NCBI GenBank assembly: GCA_947085405.1
Contig: CAMTWO010000027.1
Coordinates: 36,446-100,445, forward strand
Source: JASEGV01 sp947085405
Lineage (GTDB): Bacteria; Bacteroidota; Ignavibacteria; UBA10030; BY39
Reading direction: 5' to 3'
DNA: 64,000 bases
The notes under the pieces are model-generated. The model did no database searches. It saw only the letters and a program-made list of their open reading frames with translations, and had not been told where the DNA came from. The number at the start of each line of letters is the position of its first letter. Position 1 is the first letter of the stretch. Shown in pieces: positions 17,800 through 26,556 of this stretch. Both the position numbers and the translations under genes were made by a program.

Positions 17800-18534
17800 C
17801 TACCACCCTTTTGCTTCCATCCTGTTTAAAACAATATTTGTTCTGAAATTTAACCAACGAGTATTCTCTGTGGGTTTATGCTTTCTCGGACTCGGCACAA
17901 CAGCGGCTAAACGAGCAGCTTCCCATCTTTCCAACGAAGCGGCTGATTTTCCAAAATATTTTTGCGATGCAGCTTCAACTCCGAAAATCCCTTCACCCCA
18001 TTCAATCGAATTCAAATAAATTTCCAGGATGCGGTTTTTCTTCAATATCCTTTCCATTCGAAGTGTAATAATTAACTCTTTTAATTTACGCAACGGGTTT
18101 TTTGATGTTGATAGATATAAATTTTTTACGAGCTGTTGTGTAATCGTGCTTGCACCACGAACTGCACGCCCTTCTTCTAAATTCCGCTCAAACGATTCTT
18201 GGACCTCATACCAGTCCACACCACCGTGTTCGTAAAAAGTTCCATCCTCTGCGACGATGATTGCGTGTATCATGTGTTGCGAGATGCGTGTTAGCGGTAT
18301 CCATTTCTGAACAATTTTAAGATTTCCATCTTTCTCACTAATCCGTTGCTGCATTAATTCGGTAGTTGTTGGATTGTTTTTTTTTAATTCATGAATACTG
18401 TGTCCCGGTAATGAAAAATATCCAACAATCAGAAAAAACAATACTAAAATAATTATACTTTTAAATTTATTATTCTTTAGCCAATTGATAAAACTTGACC
18501 TAATAGAATTCCTTTTTCCTAAAACATCAATCAT
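17800..18534 (-). CDS. mtgA: Monofunctional biosynthetic peptidoglycan transglycosylase
   Basis: 244 residues, the usual length for MtgA. One N-terminal membrane helix (about 24-42, KSIIILVLFFLIVGYFSL) is followed by a GT51 domain with catalytic Glu96 in VAEDGTFYEHGGVDW, then RGASTITQQLVKNLYLS, RKLKELIITLRME and ILEIYLNSIEWGEGIFGVEA. It polymerises lipid II into glycan strands at the inner membrane. The start overlaps the ruvX stop by 4 nt, indicating translational coupling in a rel-ruvX-mtgA operon. Confidence 0.95.
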   Translation of the reverse strand: MIDVLGKRNSIRSSFINWLKNNKFKSIIILVLFFLIVGYFSLPGHSIHELKKNNPTTTELMQQRISEKDGNLKIVQKWIPLTRISQHMIHAIIVAEDGTFYEHGGVDWYEVQESFERNLEEGRAVRGASTITQQLVKNLYLSTSKNPLRKLKELIITLRMERILKKNRILEIYLNSIEWGEGIFGVEAASQKYFGKSAASLERWEAARLAAVVPSPRKHKPTENTRWLNFRTNIVLNRMEAKGW

Positions 18535-18950
18535 TTTGGGGGAGCAGAATCTAAATAAGATTGAAGAATTAAGGCAGCCGCCATTAAATCAATTTTCGAT
18601 TTGTCCTGCCGTTGTTTTTTCTTTACTCCCATTTGGAGGAGAGTATCTTTAGCCGTTGAAGATGTGAACCGCTCATCGACTTCAAAAACCGGTAATTGTG
18701 TAGAACTTTTTAAAAGTTCAATAAATGCTTCGACTTCAAGTGCTTTTTGTCCCCGCTCGCCTTTTAAATTAAATGGTAAACCAACGACAATTGCCTCGAC
18801 GCCTAAATCTTTGATTACTTTATTAATTTTATGCAGAGTTGTTAAATCGTTCGCAATTGTTTCGAGAGGTCGTGCAATTATACCGAGCGGGTCGCTAACA
18901 GCCAAACCGATTCTTTTCGTTCCGAAATCTATTCCTAATAATCTACCCAT
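18531..18950 (-). CDS. ruvX: Putative pre-16S rRNA nuclease / Holliday junction resolvase RuvX (YqgF)
   Basis: 139 residues. RNase H-fold motifs are GIDFGTKRIGLAVSD near the N-terminus (Asp8), AIVVGLPFNLKGE, and the VFEVDERFTSSTA box, with DKSKIDLMAAALILQSYL at the end. YqgF trims pre-16S rRNA in E. coli and is also annotated as a Holliday resolvase. It lies 13 nt after rel and overlaps mtgA by 4 nt. Confidence 0.94.
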   Translation of the reverse strand: MGRLLGIDFGTKRIGLAVSDPLGIIARPLETIANDLTTLHKINKVIKDLGVEAIVVGLPFNLKGERGQKALEVEAFIELLKSSTQLPVFEVDERFTSSTAKDTLLQMGVKKKQRQDKSKIDLMAAALILQSYLDSAPPK

Positions 18951-18963
18951 TTAATTTTCGAGA

Positions 18964-21156
18964 TTAGTTTTGAGAACTCAACCGCACAGCTTTCGTAACT
19001 CCCTTGATCTTCCGGATTTTTTCGATGAGACGGCTGAGTTGATCCAAATCTTTTACGTTCACGATGAGTGTCCCATCGAACATTCCGTCGGTCGCTTGGA
19101 GATTTACAGAACGTATGTTTGTGTTTTGATATGTAGAAACTGTATGAGTTAAATCGTTCAGTAATCCGGGACGGTCTTCGCCTTCGATGGAAATCGCCGA
19201 GGCAAAATCTACCCCGCCGGTTTTGGGCCAAGCGACTTCAACTATCCGATCTTTTTCGGTTTTTATGAATGCTTTTAAGTTGATGCAATCTTTTTTATGA
19301 ATTTTTATTCCTTCGCCGATAGTTACATAACCAACAATCGCATCTCCCGGTATCGGATTACAACATTTAGCAAAGTTGTGCAGATAATTATCGTTGCTGC
19401 CGAATAATTTTATTCCTGTCGCTAAACTCCGGGCACTATCTAAAAATTTATCAAATACATTTTCAACATTCGGTTCTTTCGTTCCTACCGGCGCCGGATG
19501 TTTCAGCCGTTCAATGATTTCATGAGCAACCGTATCCGGGTTAATATCTAAAGTTGCAATGCCGAGATAAAAATCCTGAAGCGTTCGTGAGATGTTATAA
19601 TCCTGCAGGTGTTTTTGTAGTTCGTCTTCGTTCAGATGAAGTTTATGTTTCTTAATTCGCTTTTCCCAAACCTCTCTTCCTTCCTGCATCTGTTTTCTTT
19701 GCTCTTCTTTTATCCATTTGCGAATATGCGACTTAGCTTTATTGGTAACTACAAACTGTTCCCAATCCCGGTTCGGCTTTTGATTTTTCGATGTGATAAT
19801 CTCCACCTGATCACCACTCTGCAGTTTTGAATCGAGGGGAACGATCTTCCCGTTTACTTTAGCGCCGATACAATGAAAGCCAACGCTCGAGTGAACGTCG
19901 AAAGCAAAATCAACAGGTGTAGCCCCTTTTGGCAGAATTTTTAAATCACCTTTCGGTGTAAATATATAGATTTCATCTTGGTAAAGATTGAGTTTGAAAC
20001 TTTCGATGAATTGTTTCGGTGAAGATTCCTCAGTCGCTTGCTCGAATACTTCGCGCACCCAATTCACCCAATTATCCATCTCGTTATCTAAAACCGATTG
20101 ACCTTCTTTATACTTCCAGTGTGCGGCAACACCCCGTTCAGCGATTTCGTGCATAGCCCGTGTCCGTATTTGAACTTCCACCATTTTTCCTTCAGGACCA
20201 ATCACTGTAGTGTGAATTGATTGATAACCGTTTTTCTTCGGTAGAGAGATATAATTTTTAAATCGTTCTGGAATTGGGATGTAAATTTCCGAAATAGTTC
20301 CATACACAGCAAAGCAATCGTTGTTGTTGGGAGTGTCGATGATTATGCGGACTGCAAAGAGATCGTATATTTCGTCGATAGGTTTTTCCTGCGCCTTCAT
20401 TTTATTATTGATGCTGTAAATATGTTTTGGACGTCCTTCAATTTCAAAAACGAAGCCCTCTTCCTTGAGTTTTTTTTCGATTGGTGATATAAATTTTTTG
20501 ATATATAATTCACGTTCGCGGCGTTTTGCCTTTAACGACCTTGTTATCTCTTCGTATTCTTTTGAATTGAGATATTTAAAAGCGAGGTCTTCAAATTCCC
20601 ATTTTATTTTAGCAAGTCCAAAACGGTTAGCAAAAGGTGCATAAATATCTAATGTTTCTTTAGCAATGCGTCCGCGCTTTTCAGCAGGTAAATACTCAAG
20701 CGTTCTCATATTATGCAAACGATCGGCAAATTTTATGAGCATCACTCGAATGTCGTTCACCATCGAAAGGAGCATTTTTCGAAAGCTTTCGGCTTGGGTT
20801 ACCTCGTGGCTTTGAAAGATATCGGTAATTTTAGTTGCACCATCAACAATATCTGCAATTACATTCCCGAATTCCTGCCGGATATCTTTAACTTCGTAAT
20901 CGGTATCTTCTGCAACATCGTGCAGCAACGCAGCGGCTACTGAAATATCATCGAGCGGAATTTCCTTTGCTACTATGAGAGCAACTTCGTATGGATGGTT
21001 AAAATATGGTTCTCCCGATGCGCGTAAATCCTGTTTGTGTGCAGTTAAGCTAAAATCGAACGCATGCCGTATCAGTTCGTCATTGACTGTTCTAAGATTT
21101 TTGTGGCAAACTGCCAGCAAATCATCTAATTTTTTTTTATATATACCATCACGCAT
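18964..21156 (-). CDS. rel: Bifunctional (p)ppGpp synthetase/hydrolase, RelA/SpoT family
   Basis: 730 residues in the long-RSH order: HD hydrolase (about 40-200, metal ligands His54 in FNHPYEV and His79-Asp80 in LLHDVAEDTDY), synthetase (about 230-345, DLFAVRIIIDTPN and NGYQSIHTTVIGPEG), TGS (about 388-450, IYIFTPKGDLKILPKGATPV), then a C-terminal ACT domain (about 655-730). An intact HD site and synthetase suggest both activities. It makes and degrades the stringent-response alarmone. Its first 89 codons are duplicated at 22474-22740, with an inserted ATPase gene between the two copies. All six nucleotide differences between copies are synonymous. Confidence 0.96.
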   Translation of the reverse strand: MRDGIYKKKLDDLLAVCHKNLRTVNDELIRHAFDFSLTAHKQDLRASGEPYFNHPYEVALIVAKEIPLDDISVAAALLHDVAEDTDYEVKDIRQEFGNVIADIVDGATKITDIFQSHEVTQAESFRKMLLSMVNDIRVMLIKFADRLHNMRTLEYLPAEKRGRIAKETLDIYAPFANRFGLAKIKWEFEDLAFKYLNSKEYEEITRSLKAKRRERELYIKKFISPIEKKLKEEGFVFEIEGRPKHIYSINNKMKAQEKPIDEIYDLFAVRIIIDTPNNNDCFAVYGTISEIYIPIPERFKNYISLPKKNGYQSIHTTVIGPEGKMVEVQIRTRAMHEIAERGVAAHWKYKEGQSVLDNEMDNWVNWVREVFEQATEESSPKQFIESFKLNLYQDEIYIFTPKGDLKILPKGATPVDFAFDVHSSVGFHCIGAKVNGKIVPLDSKLQSGDQVEIITSKNQKPNRDWEQFVVTNKAKSHIRKWIKEEQRKQMQEGREVWEKRIKKHKLHLNEDELQKHLQDYNISRTLQDFYLGIATLDINPDTVAHEIIERLKHPAPVGTKEPNVENVFDKFLDSARSLATGIKLFGSNDNYLHNFAKCCNPIPGDAIVGYVTIGEGIKIHKKDCINLKAFIKTEKDRIVEVAWPKTGGVDFASAISIEGEDRPGLLNDLTHTVSTYQNTNIRSVNLQATDGMFDGTLIVNVKDLDQLSRLIEKIRKIKGVTKAVRLSSQN

Positions 21157-21287
21157 TTATTAATCCTATTAATAATATAAACGCACAGAAGGTCAATGTC
21201 AAATTATTTGAAAAAAAACAAGTGTTCGATCGTACCAGCCCGAACGCTTTGCCTTTATAATTTTTTGTAACCCGCATTTCGCTGTTG
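21157..21287. other. Leader of rel, downstream flank of the ATPase gene
   Basis: 130 bp between the ATPase stop and the rel start. AT-rich near rel (TTATTAATCC-type repeats). No similarity to the region upstream of the truncated rel copy, so this leader arrived with the insertion or the insertion displaced the old promoter. No clear promoter motif was found. Confidence 0.4.
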
Positions 21288-22418
21288 TTATTCAATACCT
21301 AAGAAGGTTTCAAAGTTTTCCGGAGTAATCAGCCGGGTACTACTTGATGGATAAGCGTTTGTAAATGTTTTGGGGAATTTGGCTCTTGCTTTTATGTTCC
21401 ACTTAAATTCGAATGCGGACAGTTGCCCGCTTGTCTCTTCAATATAATCAATCTCTTGTTGCATGGTCGTTCGCCAAAAATACCGCGAAGTATCATCGCC
21501 TTTGTAATGTAAGTATTTGATACGTTCGCTGATAAGATAATTCTCCCAAAGAGCACCATTGTCAGAGCGCATGTTAGGTGTGTTAAAATTACCTAAAATG
21601 GCATTGCGTATTCCGTTATCAAAGAAATAGATTTTTTTCCCCTTCTTGATCTCGTTACGTACATTACCGCTGAATGCAGGAAGACGGAATACAACGAACG
21701 TTTTCTCAAGCAGATCGATATATTTTTCAACAGTCTCATTATCTGCACTCACAATCTGGCCAATTTCATGATAACTAACTTCATTCCCAACTTGTAGCGC
21801 AAGTGCTTTTAGAATTTTTTCAAGCATCGCAGGTTTCTTTACGTATTCCAGAGTCAGTAAATCTTTGTAGAGGTAACTTCCGGCGAGTAATTTTAATAAT
21901 TCCTTCTCTTCACCGGTTTTGGTTATTATCTCAGGATAACACCCAAAGATAAGGCGATGTTCTAGTAGTCGCTTTTCATCAATAAGTCCGTGGTGCTCGA
22001 CCATCTCACCAAACGAGATTGGATATAGAAGGTATTCATATTTTCTGCCGGTAAGTGGCTCGTTCGTTTTGTTGGCTAATTCAAACGCCGATGAACCGGT
22101 TGCAACTACTTGCAAATCTTTTAGATTGTCAACGAATAGTTTTAGAGTAATCCCTATGTTTGGAATGCGCTGAGCTTCATCTATGAAGACGATTTTATGT
22201 TTACCGGCAATAGATTTCAATTTCGTTGAGGTTGTATTGCTCAACATCTCTCTTACATCTGCCTCATCTCCGTTGAGGAGCAGTGATGGCAATGACTGAG
22301 CACTGAGAACCGATTGAATCAGTGTGGTTTTACCTGATTGCCTTGGTCCAAGGATAATAATAACTTTTCCTTTAAAAAGGCGATCTAAAATTTGTTTTTG
22401 CAATAGACGTTTTATCAT
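21288..22418 (-). CDS. AAA+ ATPase with DUF4143 (AAA_14 family)
   Basis: 376 residues from the ATG at 22418; a GTG seven codons upstream lies inside a palindrome and is less likely. The Walker A motif is ILGPRQSGKTTLIQS and Walker B is HKIVFIDEAQRI, followed by LQVVATGSSAFELANK. The C-terminal DUF4143 part has GRKYEYLLYPISFGEM, SADNETVEKYIDLLEKTFVV, KIYFFDNGIRNAIL and QQEIDYIEE. The fold is common in Bacteria, with unknown cellular role, and such genes are frequently mobile. It is inserted between rel and a truncated rel copy. Confidence 0.9.
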   Translation of the reverse strand: MIKRLLQKQILDRLFKGKVIIILGPRQSGKTTLIQSVLSAQSLPSLLLNGDEADVREMLSNTTSTKLKSIAGKHKIVFIDEAQRIPNIGITLKLFVDNLKDLQVVATGSSAFELANKTNEPLTGRKYEYLLYPISFGEMVEHHGLIDEKRLLEHRLIFGCYPEIITKTGEEKELLKLLAGSYLYKDLLTLEYVKKPAMLEKILKALALQVGNEVSYHEIGQIVSADNETVEKYIDLLEKTFVVFRLPAFSGNVRNEIKKGKKIYFFDNGIRNAILGNFNTPNMRSDNGALWENYLISERIKYLHYKGDDTSRYFWRTTMQQEIDYIEETSGQLSAFEFKWNIKARAKFPKTFTNAYPSSSTRLITPENFETFLGIE

Positions 22419-22422
22419 ATAT

Positions 22423-22438
22423 TGCGGTTGTAACCGCA
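22423..22438. promoter_or_regulatory. 16-bp palindrome in the leader of the ATPase gene, operator-like
   Basis: TGCGGTTGTAACCGCA is a palindrome (central G-T excepted) ending 5 nt before the ATPase ATG. A further half-site ATGCGGTTT lies at about 22454-22462. The spacing is suitable for a repressor or for hiding the ribosome site. No binding protein can be named. Confidence 0.4.
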
Positions 22439-22473
22439 CAACAATATAATATTATGCGGTTTGAAACACAAAT

Positions 22474-22740
22474 AACCTCGTAATCGGTATCTTCTGCAAC
22501 ATCGTGCAGCAACGCAGCGGCTACTGAAATATCATCGAGCGGAATTTCCTTTGCTACTATGAGGGCAACTTCGTATGGATGGTTAAAATATGGTTCTCCC
22601 GATGCGCGTAAATCCTGTTTGTGTGCAGTTAAGCTAAAATCGAAGGCATGACGTATCAGTTCGTCATTGACTGTTCTAAGATTTTTATGGCAAACTGCCA
22701 GCAAATCATCTAATTTCTTTTTATATATACCATCACGCAT
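22474..22740 (-). pseudogene. Truncated rel: first 89 codons only
   Basis: Codons 1-89 are identical in protein to the intact rel (MRDGIYKKKLDD ... DTDYEV) with six nucleotide differences, all synonymous. After codon 89 the frame runs into unrelated sequence (ICVSNRIILYC...) and stays open to 22372, overlapping the ATPase start. Nucleotide similarity spans about 22471-22740 and stops at the start codon. The fragment keeps the HD metal ligands but lacks the rest of the hydrolase and the whole synthetase. If translated it would give a 122-residue peptide. Confidence 0.9.
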
Positions 22741-22786
22741 AAATATTCTCTAATAGAATATAATGGCGTTAGGTAATAAAAACAAA

Positions 22787-23431
22787 TTATTCGCCAGTCC
22801 CAAAAATTCTATCCCCGGCGTCGCCTAAACCGGGCAGGATATATCCCTTATGATTTAAACCACGATCTAATGCAGTTACAAATATTTTTACATCGGGATG
22901 CATGGAATGAATTGCTTTAACACCTTGAGGCGAGGCAACTAAACTCACAAAATAAATATTTTTGGCACCCTTCTGTTTTAAAAATGTTACTGCAGCGGCG
23001 CCGCTTCCACCTGTAGCTAACATCGGGTCAAGAATTAAAATGAGGGAATCTTTCAGCTTCTTAGGAAATTTAAAATAATAATCTACCGGTTTTAAAGTTT
23101 CTTCATCGCGGTAAAGTCCAATATGCCCGACACGTGCATCCGGCAGATACTCCACAAAACCACCTACCAAACCCAGACCGGCTCTGAGAATTGGGACTAA
23201 AATTACCCTATCAACAATTAAATGTCCTTTTGTTTTTTCCAAAGGCGTTTGGACTATAATTTCTTTTGTTTGCAAATCTTTTGTAACTTCGTACGCCATC
23301 AGACCTGCAATATGTCTCAATATCGCACGGAATTGATAACTCGGAGTTTTCTTATCGCGTAAAAGGGTTAAGTCGCGTCTGATTAATGGATGGTCGATAA
23401 CTATTAAATTTTTAATTTTCTTTTTCGTCAT
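22787..23431 (-). CDS. upp: Uracil phosphoribosyltransferase
   Basis: 214 residues, the usual length. Motifs: HPLIRRDLTLLRDK, the PRPP-binding loop LILDPMLATGGSGAAAV, and the uracil-binding GYILPGLGDAGDRIFGT tail. It converts uracil plus PRPP to UMP in the pyrimidine salvage pathway. It lies upstream of the truncated rel copy and 21 nt after the oxidoreductase gene on the same strand. Confidence 0.96.
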   Translation of the reverse strand: MTKKKIKNLIVIDHPLIRRDLTLLRDKKTPSYQFRAILRHIAGLMAYEVTKDLQTKEIIVQTPLEKTKGHLIVDRVILVPILRAGLGLVGGFVEYLPDARVGHIGLYRDEETLKPVDYYFKFPKKLKDSLILILDPMLATGGSGAAAVTFLKQKGAKNIYFVSLVASPQGVKAIHSMHPDVKIFVTALDRGLNHKGYILPGLGDAGDRIFGTGE

Positions 23432-23452
23432 TTCGTATCCAAATTTAATTTG

Positions 23453-24811
23453 TTAGAGTTTCTTTTTGATGCTATTAGCCGCAATAAGAATTGGATCCCA
23501 CAACGGCGCGAAGGTGGGTGCATAGATTAAATCCAATTTTGATAATTCATCAACAGTTAATTTTTGTTGAATTGCAGCAGCGAGAGTATTTGCCCGCAGC
23601 GCAGCCCCGTCTTCGCCGAACAAATTAGCTCCTAATATTTTTCGCGATGTTTGATCGACAATCAACTTTACTGATAACTTCTTATTTCCGGGCATAAACG
23701 GAATTCTTGAATTCGTTGTTACAAAATCAGTTGTAACCTTGTATCGCAGTGCTGTTGCTTCTTTTGAACTAATTCCAACTTTGGCAATTTCGAGAGAAAA
23801 TAATTTCAATGCTGCCGAATATATCCCGCCTGCAAATTTTGATCGTTCCCCCGCTGCATTCTCGCCTGCGACCCAAGCCGACCGGCTCGCAACTGTTGCG
23901 AATGGAATGTAAGCCGGTTTGCCTGTTACAATATTTTTGACCTCGCAGCAATCGCCGGCAGAATAAATACGATCAATGCTCGTTTCCTGATAATTGTTTA
24001 CTTTGATAGCGCCGTTTACACCTAAACGAATCCCGGCAGCTTTTGCTAAACCTGTGTTCGGCACTATCCCAATAGCCACTACTAAGAAATCGGCTTCAAA
24101 TGTCCCGCGATTGGTTATTACAAACTCAATTTTTTCCGATTTCGATTTGATAAAGGCTTCGATTTTTGCATTCGGAATAAATTCGATTTCCTGCTTTTTG
24201 AGTTCTTTTAAAACTTCTTCACTTGTTTCAATTTCAAAATTATTTAAAGGTAAATTATCGTTATGAAGAATTGTAACTTCCAAATTTCTTTTCCGAAGAG
24301 CTTCAGCCATTTCCAACCCGATGAAACCTCCACCTATTATTACGGCTTTTTTGGGATTTTCAGTTTTTAAAAAATTCATTAATGCCAAAGTCTCTGCCCT
24401 GGATCTCACATAAAAAACGTTGCGGGCATTTTCTCCCTCGATATTTAATTTTTTAGGAACTGCACCGGTGGCAATAATCAACCTATCGTACTGAAATTCC
24501 TTTAAAGTATTCGCATTAAGGTCGCGAACAATAATTTTACGTTTATTAGGAATTATTTTTTCAACACGATGAAAAATCTTTACAGTAATTTTTTTATCTG
24601 CTGCAAGTTTTTCAGGTGAAAATAAAACGAGTTTGCCCTCGTCTTCAATTTCGCCGCCGATTAGATAAGGTATTTCGCACACTCCGTATGAGACTGTCTC
24701 GCTTTGTTCGAACAGTATTACTTCAGCATGCGGATTTGTTCTTGCTGCTTTGGCAGCGGCGCTTGGACCGGCAGCTAAACCTCCGATGACTATGATTGTG
24801 CTGCGTTTCAT
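23453..24811 (-). CDS. FAD-dependent pyridine nucleotide-disulfide oxidoreductase (CoA-disulfide reductase / NADH oxidase type)
   Basis: 452 residues. The FAD Rossmann motif is VIGGLAAGPSAAAKAAR. The redox-cysteine position reads SYGVCEIPYLIGG, like the single-Cys active site of CoA-disulfide reductases (SxxxCGLPY). The NAD-binding motif is AVIIGGGFIGLEMAEAL, the FAD-binding motif IDRIYSAGDCCEV, and a C-terminal dimerisation domain follows. It could be a CoA-disulfide, polysulfide or peroxide reductase. No rhodanese domain is fused. The last 4 nt of der overlap its start, so the two are co-transcribed. Confidence 0.88.
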   Translation of the reverse strand: MKRSTIIVIGGLAAGPSAAAKAARTNPHAEVILFEQSETVSYGVCEIPYLIGGEIEDEGKLVLFSPEKLAADKKITVKIFHRVEKIIPNKRKIIVRDLNANTLKEFQYDRLIIATGAVPKKLNIEGENARNVFYVRSRAETLALMNFLKTENPKKAVIIGGGFIGLEMAEALRKRNLEVTILHNDNLPLNNFEIETSEEVLKELKKQEIEFIPNAKIEAFIKSKSEKIEFVITNRGTFEADFLVVAIGIVPNTGLAKAAGIRLGVNGAIKVNNYQETSIDRIYSAGDCCEVKNIVTGKPAYIPFATVASRSAWVAGENAAGERSKFAGGIYSAALKLFSLEIAKVGISSKEATALRYKVTTDFVTTNSRIPFMPGNKKLSVKLIVDQTSRKILGANLFGEDGAALRANTLAAAIQQKLTVDELSKLDLIYAPTFAPLWDPILIAANSIKKKL

Positions 24812-26115
24812 TTATTCTTAAAATTTAAAGTCAGCGGAACACCCTCAAATTTAAAGTGCTCACGAATTTTATTCTCTAAAAAGCGAATGTAGTTTTGGTG
24901 AACTAATTCCGGATGATTCGCGAAAAAAGAAAATACAGGGGGCTTTGTTTTTACCTGCATCACGTGCTTAATTTTTATTTCTTTGCCTGTTGGCGTTGAA
25001 GGTGGAGTCGATTTGATTATGTCGAGAAGAATATCATTTAATTTACTGGTGGGAATTCTTTTTTGCAGTTCATCAAAAACACGTTTTGCAACTTCAATTG
25101 TTTTAAATACCCTCTGTTTAGTCTTTGCGGAAATAAAAATGATTGGTGCATAATCGTAAAGCCGCAGCATCAATTTCAATTTCTTTTCGAATGCGATAGC
25201 TGTGTATTGGTCTTTTTCAATCAAGTCCCATTTATTTACACAGATGATAATGCCTCGTTTTCGGTCGGCGATGCTTTCAACGATATGCAAATCTTGTTTA
25301 TCTATTCCTTGCTCTGCATCGATAAGCAATAATGCGATGTTACACCTTTCGATGCTTCTGATAGTTCGCAGGGCACTATAAAATTCTATACTCTCTTTTA
25401 TCTTACTCGGTCGCCGGAGTCCGGCAGTATCGATCAGCAATAATTCTTCGCCATAAATTTTTAAGATTGAATCTATCGGGTCGCGGGTAGTTCCGGGAAT
25501 TGGTGTAACAATGTTTCGATTTTCGCCTAACAGTGAATTTACAAATGAGGATTTACCTACATTCGGTTTACCCACTACAGCCAATTTTAAAATTTCATCT
25601 TTATCCGATTTTGCTTTTTTCGGAATATCAGCAGTAATAATGTCGAGTAAATCTCCGATTTTTCGTCCGGCAAGCGCCGAAACAGTAAACGGGTCGCCGA
25701 GCCCTAACTTGTGGAACTGGGCTGAATCCGTTTCGCGGATTTCATTATCCACTTTATTTACAACCAATAATATTTTTTTATTTGATTTTCGAAGTATGTT
25801 TGCAATTTCGGAATCGAGCGGTGCTATTCCTTCCTTAACATCGCATAAGAAGAGAACAAGGTCTGCCTGGTCGATTGCGATTTTGGCTTGTTCGCGCATC
25901 GCCTGTTCAATGATTCCTTCTGCTTTGGGAATGTACCCACCTGTGTCAATAAGAGTGAATTCTTTACCCGCCCAATCAGCTACTGTGTAATGGCGATCGC
26001 GTGTAACTCCCGGAGTTGGATCTACGATTGCCGACCGTTGCCCGATAATACGATTGAATAAGGTGGATTTTCCGACATTGGGTCTGCCGACAATTGCTAC
26101 TATATAATCAGTCAT
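24808..26115 (-). CDS. der: Ribosome assembly GTPase Der (EngA)
   Basis: 435 residues. Two tandem GTPase domains are visible: G1 VGRPNVGKSTLFNR, G3 DTGG and G4 NKVD in the first; G1 VGKPNVGKSSFVNS, G3 DTAGL and G4 NKWD in the second. A KH-like domain with MQVKTKPPVFSFFANHPEL follows. It is an essential 50S maturation factor. The C-terminus is short, as in many Bacteroidota homologues. Confidence 0.97.
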   Translation of the reverse strand: MTDYIVAIVGRPNVGKSTLFNRIIGQRSAIVDPTPGVTRDRHYTVADWAGKEFTLIDTGGYIPKAEGIIEQAMREQAKIAIDQADLVLFLCDVKEGIAPLDSEIANILRKSNKKILLVVNKVDNEIRETDSAQFHKLGLGDPFTVSALAGRKIGDLLDIITADIPKKAKSDKDEILKLAVVGKPNVGKSSFVNSLLGENRNIVTPIPGTTRDPIDSILKIYGEELLLIDTAGLRRPSKIKESIEFYSALRTIRSIERCNIALLLIDAEQGIDKQDLHIVESIADRKRGIIICVNKWDLIEKDQYTAIAFEKKLKLMLRLYDYAPIIFISAKTKQRVFKTIEVAKRVFDELQKRIPTSKLNDILLDIIKSTPPSTPTGKEIKIKHVMQVKTKPPVFSFFANHPELVHQNYIRFLENKIREHFKFEGVPLTLNFKNK

Positions 26116-26136
26116 AAGTTTGTTTTCGTAAGCGAA

Positions 26137-26556
26137 TCAAATCAATTTAGCATACTTAGAAATTTGTGAAATTTGATGATTAAAATTTTCGAAACCAACA
26201 GATTTACTGATGTAAGCTGCGGCACCGTATGTTTTTGCGTAGGAAATATCCTCCTCACGATCCGAAGTACTTATAATTACAACAGGGATTTCTTTTAATT
26301 GATCATGTTCCTTAATGATTTTTAGAACTTCCCTGCCGTCGCGTTTAGGTAAATTTAAATCAAGAAGTATAAGATTAGGTGTAGGAATTTCAGCATTGTT
26401 GGAATATGAATCTTCTTTGAAAAGGAAATTCAAAGCATCCTGTCCATCGCGGGCATAAAATAAATTAGCGTTGATTTGATTACGCTGCATTACATATTGC
26501 AAAATACGTAGATGAGCTAAGTTATCCTCCACGACTAATATTTTCAATTGTTCCAC
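26137..26556 (-). CDS. Single-domain response regulator (Rcp1-like)
   Basis: 139 residues, only a receiver domain: acidic pocket VVEDN, phospho-acceptor Asp in LILLDLNLPKRDG, Thr/Ser switch VIISTSDREED, and Lys in AYISKSVGFENF. The start appears to be GTG (26556), preceded by AGGTG-like bases. The insertion around NNAEIPTPNL is typical of Rcp1-type regulators that partner with hybrid or phytochrome kinases. No kinase is adjacent. Output would be by protein interaction. Confidence 0.92.
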   Translation of the reverse strand: MEQLKILVVEDNLAHLRILQYVMQRNQINANLFYARDGQDALNFLFKEDSYSNNAEIPTPNLILLDLNLPKRDGREVLKIIKEHDQLKEIPVVIISTSDREEDISYAKTYGAAAYISKSVGFENFNHQISQISKYAKLI

